A stretch of 36,570 nt of DNA from an uncultured Lachnospiraceae bacterium (GTDB taxonomy: Bacteria > Bacillota > Clostridia > Lachnospirales > Lachnospiraceae), in NCBI GenBank assembly GCA_947576945.1, contig CANPTH010000041.1, positions 1 through 36,570 on the forward strand. The letters are read 5' to 3'. How positions within the stretch are numbered: position 1 is the first letter of the stretch; every line of letters begins with the position of its first letter. This document shows, piece by piece, positions 8,432 to 15,157 of this stretch. The notes under the pieces were generated by a model that saw nothing but the letters and a program-made list of their open reading frames with translations, was not told where the DNA came from and made no database searches. The translations under genes and the position numbers were made by a program.

Positions 8432-8516
8432 ATGGCGCCGCATCAGGATGTCAGAGAAGGACGTCTGAGAGTAACCGGTTATGCCTGCGGGAGTAAAAGA
8501 AGCGGGCATGACCGGT
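8432..8516 (+). ncRNA. Tandem stable hairpins between glnA and the MATE gene
   Basis: Two structures follow each other. The first pairs TCAGGATGTC with GACGTCTGA (about 8433-8470, one bulge). The second is a 15-bp stem, 8474-8488 with 8502-8516, with two wobbles and a 13-nt loop; its outer arms are ACCGGT on both sides. No T-tract follows, so it is not a standard terminator. It may be a leader element of the MATE gene or a 3'-end stabiliser of glnA mRNA. I could not match it to a riboswitch class. Confidence 0.55.
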
Positions 8517-8574
8517 GAGGTGTGACCCGGGAAAATATTCAGAATAAAGAGAATGGTATTATAGAGAAGTAATT

Positions 8575-9903
8575 ATGAATTATGATCTGACAGAAGGAAA
8601 AATCGTACATAAGCTGTTGCGGTTTGCATTTCCCATTATGGTGGGGAATCTGCTGCAGCAGCTGTATAATGTGGTGGATACGCTGATTGTAGGGCGGTAT
8701 CTGGGAGAAAATGCGCTGGCGGCGGTAGGGTCTTCCTATACGTTGATGGTGTTTATTACGTCTATTATTATCGGATTGTGTATGGGCAGCAGCGCCTTTT
8801 TCTCCATTCAGTTCGGCAGCCGGGACCAGGACAGGCTGGAAAAGGGAATCTACATTGCTTTTCTCACTATTGGGTTTGTGGCGGCGCTGCTGAATACAGC
8901 GGTATATCTTGGCATGGAAGGGATTCTTGTGTTCCTGCGCGTGCCGGGAGAGGTAACGGCTCTGATGCGGGAGTACCTGGTGTGGATCTTCGCCGGGATC
9001 GTGGCAGTGTTCCTTTACAATTTTGTGGCCAATCTGCTGCGGGCTGTAGGTAACTCCGTGGTGCCGCTGCTGTTTCTGGCTGTGTCTGCGCTGGCCAATA
9101 TTGTATTGGATCTGCTTTTTATCAGAGGCTTTGGGTGGGGTGTGGGCGGCGCTGCGGCGGCCACGGTCATCTCCCAGTATCTGGCGGGTATCGGCATTGT
9201 TCTTTATTATTTCGGGAAATATCCTGAGCTTCGTGTCTCCGGAAAGAACCGTCATTTTGACATGCAGATCCTGAAAGAACTGGCGGGGCTGTCTTCATTG
9301 ACCTGTCTGCAGCAGTCCATCATGAATTTCGGTATTCTGATGGTGCAGGGGCTGGTGAACAGTTTTGGGCCGGTGGTGATGGCTGCTTTTGCGGCGGCGG
9401 TGAAGATCGACTCTTTTGCCTATGCGCCGGTGCAGGATTTTGGCAATGCCTTTTCTACCTATGTGGCGCAGAATTATGGAGCCGGCAAACCGGAGCGGAT
9501 TCGCAGAGGGATGAAGGATGCAGTCTTAAGCGCTTTGGTTTTCTGCATGATCATCTCGGTTCTGGTAGTTGGATTTGCGAAGCCGTTGATGGGTATATTT
9601 TTAAAGGCTGAGAGCAGAGAAGCGATTGCAGTCGGAGCGGGCTATCTGCGTATCGAGGGGGCCTTCTATTTTGGCATCGGTTTACTGTTCCTGTTCTATG
9701 GGTATTATCGAGCCGTTCATAAACCGGGCATCTCTGTGGTTCTTACGGTGATCTCGCTTGGCACAAGGGTGGTGTTGGCTTATGTGCTGTCCTCCATCGA
9801 GGTGGTAGGGGTAACAGGGATCTGGATGTCTGTACCCATTGGATGGATCCTGGCAGATCTGGCAGGGGCGTGGTACTATTTCCGGGGTCGAAGGGCAGGA
9901 TAA
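8575..9903 (+). CDS. MATE family multidrug/cation efflux transporter
   Basis: Twelve-helix antiporter of 442 residues with two MatE repeats (about 15-175 and 235-400). The N-terminal signature FAFPIMVGNLLQQLYNVVDT followed by IVGRYLGENALAAVG is typical of the DinF/NorM-like Clostridia MATE clade. The second half repeats the pattern in LQQSIMNFGILMVQGLVNSFGP. MATE proteins export cationic drugs or metabolites using proton or sodium gradients; the substrate here cannot be read from sequence. The ribosome binding site is weak (AGAGAAG before ATG 8575), and a possible -10 (TATTAT, about 8555) has no clear -35. The structured region upstream may therefore govern expression. Confidence 0.93.
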   Translation: MNYDLTEGKIVHKLLRFAFPIMVGNLLQQLYNVVDTLIVGRYLGENALAAVGSSYTLMVFITSIIIGLCMGSSAFFSIQFGSRDQDRLEKGIYIAFLTIGFVAALLNTAVYLGMEGILVFLRVPGEVTALMREYLVWIFAGIVAVFLYNFVANLLRAVGNSVVPLLFLAVSALANIVLDLLFIRGFGWGVGGAAAATVISQYLAGIGIVLYYFGKYPELRVSGKNRHFDMQILKELAGLSSLTCLQQSIMNFGILMVQGLVNSFGPVVMAAFAAAVKIDSFAYAPVQDFGNAFSTYVAQNYGAGKPERIRRGMKDAVLSALVFCMIISVLVVGFAKPLMGIFLKAESREAIAVGAGYLRIEGAFYFGIGLLFLFYGYYRAVHKPGISVVLTVISLGTRVVLAYVLSSIEVVGVTGIWMSVPIGWILADLAGAWYYFRGRRAG

Positions 9904-9995
9904 ATGAGTAATGCAGTGGCTTTCGTTATATAAATGAGTAAATCTTATATGTTTTGTCATATAATAAGGCAGGCTTACAAGATATGAGGAGGTGA
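9900..9995 (+). promoter_or_regulatory. Promoter region of the bile-salt-hydrolase-like gene, with direct repeats
   Basis: TATAAT at 9960-9965 is a plausible -10 box without a good -35. Two perfect 12-bp direct repeats ATAAATGAGTAA lie at 9900-9911 (containing the MATE stop codon) and 9930-9941, three helical turns apart, which suits a regulator binding site. The ribosome binding site GGAGGTGA (9988-9995) is close to consensus. Confidence 0.45.
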
Positions 9996-9999
9996 CAAT

Positions 10000-10974
10000 A
10001 TGTGTACGGCAGCAACGTATAAGACGAAAGATTTCTACTTTGGGCGGACGCTTGATTACGATTTTTCTTATGGCGATGAGATTGTGGTGACACCCCGCAG
10101 ATATCCCCTGCGGTTTCGGAGTATGGGGACTTTAGGTGAGCATTATGCGATCATTGGCATGGCGCATGTGGTGAATGATTATCCATTGTATTATGATGCG
10201 GTGAATGAGAAAGGGCTGGGGATGGCAGGCCTGAATTTTGTGGGAAATGCTAAATACGGCGGGTGGATGCGTGATAAGGAAAATGTGGCGTCGTTTGAAC
10301 TGATTCCCTGGCTTCTGGGGCAGTGTGGTACGGTGAAAGAGGTGCGGGCGCTGCTTGACAGGATCAATATTACCGATGAACCGTTTAACAGAGAATTGCC
10401 AGCCGCTCAGCTTCATTGGCTGATCGCAGACAGAGAGGAGGCCATTACGGTGGAGGCGATGGAAGCCGGACTGAAGGTGGAAGAGAATCCGGTGGGAATC
10501 CTGACCAACAATCCTCCTTTCGGAGAACAGATGTTTTATCTGAACAACTACATGGCGCTTTCTCCCAAAGCGCCTACGAATCATTTTTGTGACAAACTTA
10601 AACTGCAGACCTACAGCCGCGGCATGGGCGCCATCGGACTGCCGGGAGATCTGTCTTCGCAGTCGCGGTTTGTCAGGGCGGCCTTCGTCAAGATGAATTC
10701 GGTTTCCGGTGACACTGAAGCGGAGAGCGTGAGCCAGTTTTTTCATATCCTGGGGTCTGTGGATCAGCCGCGGGGATGCTGCGTGTTGGAGGATGGGCAG
10801 TATGAGGTGACAATTTTCACATCCTGCTGCAATACTGATAAGGGGATTTACTATTATACCACTTATGGGAACCATCAGATCACGGCGGTGGATATGCACA
10901 GAGAGAACCTGGACGGTACGGCGCTGGCGCGGTATGAGCCGGTGGAGAGCGAACAGATCCGGATGCAGAATTAG
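10000..10974 (+). CDS. Choloylglycine hydrolase family (bile salt hydrolase / penicillin V acylase)
   Basis: N-terminal nucleophile amidase of 324 residues. After removal of Met1, Cys2 becomes the nucleophile. The other conserved active-site residues are visible: R16 and D19 in FGRTLDYD, N79 in GLNFVG, the TNNP asparagine pair at 170-171, and R223 in SSQSRFVR. The set matches BSH of Clostridium and Bifidobacterium (Cys, Arg, Asp, Asn, Asn, Arg). No signal peptide is present, so the enzyme is cytoplasmic, as for Gram-positive BSHs. The family also contains penicillin V acylases and N-acyl-homoserine-lactone acylases; the gut-type context favours conjugated bile acids but does not prove it. It is probably transcribed alone. 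Confidence 0.93.
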   Translation: MCTAATYKTKDFYFGRTLDYDFSYGDEIVVTPRRYPLRFRSMGTLGEHYAIIGMAHVVNDYPLYYDAVNEKGLGMAGLNFVGNAKYGGWMRDKENVASFELIPWLLGQCGTVKEVRALLDRINITDEPFNRELPAAQLHWLIADREEAITVEAMEAGLKVEENPVGILTNNPPFGEQMFYLNNYMALSPKAPTNHFCDKLKLQTYSRGMGAIGLPGDLSSQSRFVRAAFVKMNSVSGDTEAESVSQFFHILGSVDQPRGCCVLEDGQYEVTIFTSCCNTDKGIYYYTTYGNHQITAVDMHRENLDGTALARYEPVESEQIRMQN

Positions 10975-10976
10975 GC

Positions 10977-11005
10977 TTGCTATGGCAGGGAAAATTTGCT
11001 ATACT
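10977..11005 (+). promoter_or_regulatory. Promoter upstream of the MITE-like element and REC-REC gene
   Basis: TTGCTA (10977-10982), 17-bp spacer, TATACT (11000-11005). No gene follows for nearly 600 bp. The first gene downstream is the REC-REC protein at 11600, so this is either a very long leader interrupted by a mobile element or the promoter of a small RNA. Just after the start, AAGCAAC (11022-11028) and GTTGCTT (11125-11131) could close a 110-nt structure. Confidence 0.55.
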
Positions 11006-11144
11006 CAAAATATAAAAACTTAAGCAACAGCTCTGCGTACATGCTGCGCTGAATATATACGCATTATGTTGTCCGGACGGTTAACGTGATGTGAAGAATA
11101 CAGGTGCTCGATACAGAATATACAGTTGCTTGATTAGGAGAGGA

Positions 11145-11421
11145 TACCCTCAGTGAACAAAGGAATACACGCCCTGAACCATGATATTTGAGCGGTTTTC
11201 TGCGTTGTCCTCAATCGGCGTACGTCCGGTACGCCTCAATCGTCCGCCTTGGAAATCACTCAAATATCCATGGTCAGGGTCGAAGAGTCGGAAAGAAGGC
11301 AATTTCAATCCCTGCAAGGCGCTTGATTGACGTGTACTGGACGTACACGGAATGAAAGCAACGCAGCAGGGGATGAAATTGATTCTTTACCGACCGTGTG
11401 TACCTTTGTTCACTGAGGGTA
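11145..11421. mobile_element. MITE-like quasi-palindromic element
   Basis: A 277-bp non-coding element is bounded by perfect 19-bp inverted repeats: TACCCTCAGTGAACAAAGG at 11145-11163 and its complement at 11403-11421. Inside lie two hairpin modules. Module A (about 11171-11280) has outer arms CCCTGAACCATGATATTTGA and a near-complement ending GGTCAGGG, with an inner GGCGTAC-GTCCG-GTACGCC stem. Module B (about 11293-11390) has outer arms around CAATTTCAATCCCTGC / GCAGGGGATGAAATTG and an inner CGTGTAC-TGGAC-GTACACG stem. Over about 53 nt, module B resembles the reverse complement of module A, so the whole element is a large imperfect palindrome. Ends beginning with TA fit insertion at TA dinucleotides, as for IS630-type elements; that family link is inference. 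Confidence 0.75.
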
Positions 11422-11423
11422 AG

Positions 11424-11459
11424 GTTGGATAAATTCTCTGATGAGCAATTTAGTTCAAC
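11424..11459 (+). repeat. 36-nt palindromic repeat, copy A
   Basis: Begins GTTGGATAAAT, has a 13-nt asymmetric centre (TCTCTGATGAGCA) and ends ATTTAGTTCAAC, forming an imperfect hairpin. The same sequence occurs inverted at 13368-13402 (about 33 of 36 positions shared, including the centre). It begins three bases after the MITE-like element and sits 140 bp upstream of the REC-REC start. Confidence 0.75.
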
Positions 11460-11461
11460 AA

Positions 11462-11594
11462 GTGAACAGGTTCAGTTAGAATTTGTGCCGAAGCGTCACA
11501 AATTCTGTTGATCGCAGAGCAGAATCGGAGTATTCCTTCGTAAAACTCCTGAATTCTGTTCACGGCCTCAGCGTAAAACGCTTCGGAATGGAGG
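11462..11594 (+). ncRNA. Structured 5' leader of the REC-REC gene
   Basis: Several long complementary segments are packed into 130 nt. Hairpin 1 pairs AGAATTTGTG (11478-11487) with CACAAATTCT (11497-11506). Its 9-nt loop CCGAAGCGT (11488-11496) is perfectly complementary to ACGCTTCGG (11578-11586), three bases before the GGAGG site at 11590. Hairpin 2 pairs CAGAAT..GGAGT (11520-11531) with ACTCC..ATTCTG (11545-11558). GTGAACAG (11462-11469) can alternatively pair with CTGTTCAC (11556-11563), competing with hairpin 2, and AGCGT-AAA-ACGCT (about 11570-11582) competes with the long-range pairing. This looks like a switchable or pseudoknotted leader. It matches no riboswitch class I know. Confidence 0.6.
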
Positions 11595-11599
11595 ATAAG

Positions 11600-12370
11600 A
11601 TGGGGAATGTGGTAATTGTCTCAGAAGTTCAAAGCTATCTGATTTTATCATTGAAAAGCTGGTTTGAGCAGGCGGAATATGAAGTGACGATGGTGAAAGC
11701 TGACATTAATGCCATCAATAAGATAGAAGAAACGCCTTCTGTTATGGTACTCTATGTAGATGAGAATATGCTGGAGGAGCTGCAGGCGCTCAACTTCATT
11801 AAGGATAAGGCGGCAGAAGGGGATATTCCTATCTTTATTGTGGGGGATATGGATGAGCTGAATTCGGCTGAGAAGATTATCTCCAAGAACCTGATCCGAC
11901 AGAGATTTCAACGGCCGATCAATGTCAATGAGGTGGTGGCTACGATCAGCCATTATGAGAGGAAACACGGCAGACAGAATAAGAAGAAGATTCTGGTGGT
12001 AGATGATTCCGGCACGATGCTCAGGAATGTGAAAGGCTGGTTGGAAGAGTCCTATCAGGTCAGCCTGGCTAATTCGGCAGCTATGGCGATTAAGGCGATC
12101 GCAACAAATCGGCCGGAGCTGGTGCTTCTGGACTATGAGATGCCCATTGTGGATGGCAAACAGGTACTGGAGATGATACGCAGTGAGCATGATTTTGCGG
12201 ATATTCCGGTTATATTTTTGACCAGCAGGGAAGATCAGGAGACTAAGGATGCTGTCATGGCATTGAAGCCGGAAGGATACCTGTTAAAGAGTATGGAACC
12301 CGGAGAGATTGTGAAGGCGATCGACGACTTTTTCGGCGGCCTGAGAAGAAAAGAACTGGCAGGGTTTTAG
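11600..12370 (+). CDS. Double-receiver (REC-REC) protein without output domain
   Basis: 256 residues forming two response-regulator receiver domains. The first (about 1-120) is degenerate: the acidic pair is replaced by SEV, the acceptor region reads LYVDEN and the lysine position reads RFQRP. The second (about 130-246) is canonical, with D135-D136 in VVDDSG, phosphoacceptor D178 in LLDYEMP, T208 in LTSRED and K230 in LLKSMEP. No DNA-binding, GGDEF or other effector domain follows. GGAGG (11590-11594), 5 nt before ATG 11600, sets the start; upstream in-frame codons belong to the structured leader. Its neighbour is a chemoreceptor gene, so a role as phosphate sink or adaptor in chemotaxis-like signalling is plausible, but this is inference. 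Confidence 0.92.
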   Translation: MGNVVIVSEVQSYLILSLKSWFEQAEYEVTMVKADINAINKIEETPSVMVLYVDENMLEELQALNFIKDKAAEGDIPIFIVGDMDELNSAEKIISKNLIRQRFQRPINVNEVVATISHYERKHGRQNKKKILVVDDSGTMLRNVKGWLEESYQVSLANSAAMAIKAIATNRPELVLLDYEMPIVDGKQVLEMIRSEHDFADIPVIFLTSREDQETKDAVMALKPEGYLLKSMEPGEIVKAIDDFFGGLRRKELAGF

Positions 12371-12404
12371 TGTTTGGGCGGATGCCGGGGATTACAATTA
12401 TAGA

Positions 12405-12448
12405 AAGACACAGTGCAGATCATGTAATTGAATGCCCTGTGTCTTTTT
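12405..12448 (+). terminator. Intrinsic terminator of the REC-REC gene
   Basis: AAGACACAG (12405-12413) pairs with CTGTGTCTT (12437-12445), followed by TTT. It lies between convergent genes. Confidence 0.75.
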
Positions 12449-12500
12449 ATTCATGGAAAACGTATCCTGCTGTATAAAGCAGGTATACAGAGACTGTTAT

Positions 12501-13211
12501 TTAAATAGTAAGATCAAATCGTCCGCCCGGTGTGGGAATGGTAGTTTCTTCTTTAACAGCATCCCAGTCAACGTGCTTGATTTTATCGAGTAATTCATCG
12601 GCAGTAGAAGCGTACAGAGTGGTGCGCCTGCTGTGTTCATAGTCATACTTACCGTGCGTTTTGGAATCAGTCCTTGCGGCTTCCTTCTTATTTTCAAGGA
12701 TTCTGTCTACGAATTCTTTCTGGCGTTCCCCGGCTTTCTCCAGTTCAGCGAAGTAGGAAACTTCTCCGTTTTTGCCGATATTGATGCCCAGACGCACTAC
12801 TTCATCTTTCTTATCGCCCAATTGATCTGACATTTCGTCAAGCTTATCGACAGCATCGTCAAGAAGGGAAAGATTCTGTTCTTTGACGCTGTCGTCCGAA
12901 GCCATACGCTCTAACTCTTCCGGGTCGATCAATACGCTGTAATCTTTTGTGCCGCGGGCAAGATAGGCGGCAGCTTCTTCCTCAGATTCATAGTCAGCTA
13001 CCATGAAATCCATGTTGGAATATGTCTTTTTCAGTTCCTGCAGGAGAGCCTTGGCTCTGTCGCTGAGTTGTACGGAATTGCTATCGGTTTTCCGTGTGCT
13101 TCCGGTTTTAGAGGAACCGGTTCTCCCTGTCTTTGCCGGTTCTTTTTTGTTATTGATGGCATTATCGTAATAAGTGTTCTGATATGTGCCAAATCCATTT
13201 ACTTTGTTCAT
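12501..13211 (-). CDS. DUF6033-like Lachnospiraceae protein
   Basis: 236-residue soluble, charged protein starting MNKVNGFGTYQNTYYDNAIN. A low-complexity Lys/Thr/Ser linker (about 20-47) is followed by VQLSDRAKALLQELKKTY, a segment with NMDFMVADYESEEEA and YSVLIDPEELERMA, and a helical coiled-coil-like C-terminal half. I recall this as a family annotated DUF6033 in Lachnospiraceae; the function is unknown. AAGGAGG, 8 nt before ATG 13211, rules out the longer frame from 13247. The motif LSDRAKALLQELK resembles the anti-sigma-28 (FlgM) C-terminal style (KLS..A..LL.EL), but this is only a weak resemblance. A sigma-28-like promoter upstream and an adjacent chemoreceptor hint at a flagellar regulon. 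Confidence 0.88.
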   Translation of the reverse strand: MNKVNGFGTYQNTYYDNAINNKKEPAKTGRTGSSKTGSTRKTDSNSVQLSDRAKALLQELKKTYSNMDFMVADYESEEEAAAYLARGTKDYSVLIDPEELERMASDDSVKEQNLSLLDDAVDKLDEMSDQLGDKKDEVVRLGINIGKNGEVSYFAELEKAGERQKEFVDRILENKKEAARTDSKTHGKYDYEHSRRTTLYASTADELLDKIKHVDWDAVKEETTIPTPGGRFDLTI

Positions 13212-13288
13212 AGTCGTGCCCTCCTTAGCTAAGGTCTGTAAATCCATTTACTGACAGCCGGCAGCATAAAACCGGCTTCTTTAAATAT

Positions 13289-13315
13289 ATATCGTATTTT
13301 GTAAAGGCTTTCTTA
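13289..13315 (-). promoter_or_regulatory. Sigma-28-like promoter of the DUF6033-like gene
   Basis: On the minus strand, TAAG (13315-13312), 15 nt, then TACGATAT (13296-13289) agrees with the sigma-28/sigma-D consensus TAAA-N15-GCCGATAT at 9 of 12 positions. A vegetative alternative (TTAAGA, 17 nt, GATATA) is weaker. The assignment is inference. Confidence 0.45.
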
Positions 13316-13367
13316 ACAGATATTCTTTTTATCTTTACCTCCCATGACGAAGCAGTTCTTTTGCGCA

Positions 13368-13402
13368 GTTGAATAAATTGCTCATCAGAGAATTTATTCA
13401 AC
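13368..13402 (-). repeat. 36-nt palindromic repeat, copy B (inverted relative to copy A)
   Basis: Starts GTTGAATAAAT and ends ATTTATTCAAC, a perfect 11-bp inverted repeat around TGCTCATCAGAGA. Read on the minus strand it matches copy A, including flanking TAAGG. It lies 157 bp upstream of the DUF6033-like start in the same relative orientation that copy A has to the REC-REC gene. Confidence 0.75.
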
Positions 13403-13429
13403 CTTATCCCCTATTCATCTTTTTCATAC

Positions 13430-13458
13430 TTGCGTCACAGAGTATGTTATTGTACAAT
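13430..13458 (+). promoter_or_regulatory. Sigma-A promoter upstream of the small ORF and chemoreceptor
   Basis: TTGCGT (13430-13435), 17-bp spacer, TACAAT (13453-13458). The start point would fall near 13465, at the end of the AAGGAGG that immediately follows the -10, so this promoter more likely feeds the chemoreceptor gene (ATG 13612). Confidence 0.55.
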
Positions 13459-13471
13459 AAGGAGGCGTAAG

Positions 13472-13543
13472 ATGATTCAGAATTTTGAAGAGTGTGCCGG
13501 CCGATATGGTAAGAAATGCCGGATGAGCCGGGGCGGTCAATGA
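13472..13543 (+). CDS. Possible 23-residue peptide ORF
   Basis: AAGGAGG (13459-13465) stands 6 nt before ATG 13472, opening a frame MIQNFEECAGRYGKKCRMSR plus three residues to TGA 13543. The ribosome binding site is excellent but overlaps the expected transcription start, and the peptide has no recognised family. It has two cysteines and is basic. It could be a leader peptide for the chemoreceptor gene, a remnant, or chance. Confidence 0.3.
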   Translation: MIQNFEECAGRYGKKCRMSRGGQ

Positions 13544-13550
13544 CTTAAGA

Positions 13551-13580
13551 ATATTTAGGAATTGTATAAATTCTAAATAT
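13551..13580. promoter_or_regulatory. Inverted repeat upstream of the chemoreceptor gene
   Basis: ATATTTAGGAATT (13551-13563) and AATTCTAAATAT (13569-13580) are complementary except for one bulged G, around a TATAA-containing centre. It could be an operator overlapping a -10-like TATAAA, or an AT-rich hairpin. Confidence 0.4.
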
Positions 13581-13611
13581 AAATAAAGCATATATGAGGC
13601 AAGGAGGTAGT

Positions 13612-15054
13612 ATGATGACAGAGTCACAATACAGGAGAGCGAATAAGGCGGTACTGGGGGTTATTGTCGTTATTCTGGTGTATTTCACGATGGTAATGGG
13701 AGCAAGGACATTTACATTGGATGCAGACCTGGGCACCTATCTGCGGGTGGGGATACCTGTTCTGATGCTGGTCGGTGCAGTTGCGTCCTATGTTATGTGG
13801 AGAGATCAGAAGAAGGGTTCGTTGGGAATCATCATTTGTGCGTCGGTTGCTTATGTGGTGGTAGTATTATTTGGTACAAGTGTCGGTACATATGCATATG
13901 CCTTTCCGGTACTGATTGGCGCGCTGGCGTATTATAATAAGAGACTGGTGTTCATCGGAAATGTTGTTATTATTGTGATCAACGCGACAAGAATATTTTT
14001 GCTGGATAAGTCACAGATTTCAGATTCCGTTACAGCATTGCTTACTATTTTTCTGGTAGCGTATGCGTCTACAGCGATCTGTAATCTGTTGACGGCATTC
14101 AATCAGGAGAATATAGGCACTGTGGAGGAAGGTGCGGCCAGGCAGGAAGAAGCGCAGAAGAAGATGCTGCAGGTGGCAGGAAGCATCATCGAGAATTTTG
14201 ATGAGGCCATGAGTAAACTGAATGATCTGCAGAGCAGTGTGGATACCAGCAATTTTGCGATGAGCAATATCGCAGACAGTACGGATGCTACGGCCCAGTC
14301 TATTCAGAGACAGGCGGATATGTGTGTGGATATCCGTACGAATACGGATGCGGCGGAAGAGAGCATGCAGGAGATGATTGCTTCCTCCGGCAGGGCAGGC
14401 AGCATGGTGACGGAAGGATCGGAAGTAGTTGAGAATCTGCGCAGACAGGCCATGAATGTGGAGGCAGCCAGTGGTGCGACGGTGGAGGTCAGCAACCAGC
14501 TCAGCGAGAAAGTAGAAGAAGTGAAGAATTTCATAGGAGCGATCATGGCGATTTCCAGTCAGACCAATCTGCTTGCGTTAAATGCTTCCATAGAGGCGGC
14601 ACGTGCAGGCGAGGCAGGAAGAGGGTTTGCGGTAGTGGCTGAAGAAATCCGTCAGCTTTCCGAGCAGACACAGGAGGCGTCAAATCATATTACCAATATT
14701 ATCAATGAATTGATCCAGGATACTAAGAGTGTGAAGAAGAGCGTTGACAGCGCGGTTGATTCTGTGACAAAACAGAGTGAATTGATTCAGGCTACGCAGG
14801 AAACGTTTGAGCAGGTAGATTCGGAAGTTCAGAATTTAACGCAGCAGGTGCAGAACAGCGAAGTAATCATTGCCAGCATCTTGAACAGTACAAATGCGAT
14901 TTCTGATGATATTTCCCAGTTGTCTGCTGCCAGTGAGGAAGTGGCGGCTTCCAGTATGGAAGGACTCAAGACGTCAGAGACGACGGTACAGAATATGCAG
15001 GATTGCAAGGAAATCCTGGAGAAGATTTTCACGCTTGCAAAACAGCTGCAGTAA
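13612..15054 (+). CDS. Methyl-accepting chemotaxis protein with polytopic membrane domain
   Basis: 480-residue chemoreceptor. The N-terminal 165 residues contain about six hydrophobic helices (roughly 13-31, 45-63, 72-90, 92-108, 114-132, 142-162), with no periplasmic ligand-binding domain and no HAMP domain. The cytoplasmic part is the MCPsignal coiled coil with the highly conserved hairpin tip [20 protein letters not shown] followed by [15 protein letters not shown], which contacts CheA and CheW. AAGGAGG (13601-13607) favours ATG 13612 or 13615 over ATG 13594. Receptors with a polytopic membrane module probably sense membrane state or small hydrophobic ligands; this is inference. A perfect terminator follows. 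Confidence 0.95.
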   Translation: MMTESQYRRANKAVLGVIVVILVYFTMVMGARTFTLDADLGTYLRVGIPVLMLVGAVASYVMWRDQKKGSLGIIICASVAYVVVVLFGTSVGTYAYAFPVLIGALAYYNKRLVFIGNVVIIVINATRIFLLDKSQISDSVTALLTIFLVAYASTAICNLLTAFNQENIGTVEEGAARQEEAQKKMLQVAGSIIENFDEAMSKLNDLQSSVDTSNFAMSNIADSTDATAQSIQRQADMCVDIRTNTDAAEESMQEMIASSGRAGSMVTEGSEVVENLRRQAMNVEAASGATVEVSNQLSEKVEEVKNFIGAIMAISSQTNLLALNASIEAARAGEAGRGFAVVAEEIRQLSEQTQEASNHITNIINELIQDTKSVKKSVDSAVDSVTKQSELIQATQETFEQVDSEVQNLTQQVQNSEVIIASILNSTNAISDDISQLSAASEEVAASSMEGLKTSETTVQNMQDCKEILEKIFTLAKQLQ

Positions 15055-15101
15055 TGCACTATGGAAAATGCAAATAGTGTTCCTGTAGAATATAATAACG
15101 A

Positions 15102-15148
15102 GAACAAAAGCCGATGCAGATTATTTACAGCATCGGCTTTTGTTCTTT
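15102..15148 (+). terminator. Strong intrinsic terminator after the chemoreceptor gene
   Basis: A perfect 16-bp stem (GAACAAAAGCCGATGC 15102-15117 with its complement 15130-15145) is followed by TTTGTTT. It may also serve the convergent small gene ending at 15158. Confidence 0.9.
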
Positions 15149-15157
15149 GTTTCTCTG

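Noticed and set aside
8474..8516. Rho-independent terminator of glnA
   Set aside because: The stem is strong but no T-tract follows.
8432..8520. Guanidine (ykkC) or TPP riboswitch before the MATE gene
   Set aside because: Short resemblances only; the diagnostic conserved blocks of either class are missing or out of order.
11483..11599. N-terminal extension of the REC-REC protein from GTG 11483
   Set aside because: The region is accounted for by nested inverted repeats, and the well-spaced GGAGG points to ATG 11600.
11424..13402. Invertible DNA segment bounded by the twin palindromes
   Set aside because: The copies are inverted, but each is itself a hairpin in the upstream region of a different gene, the segment holds two complete genes with their own signals, and no recombinase is nearby.
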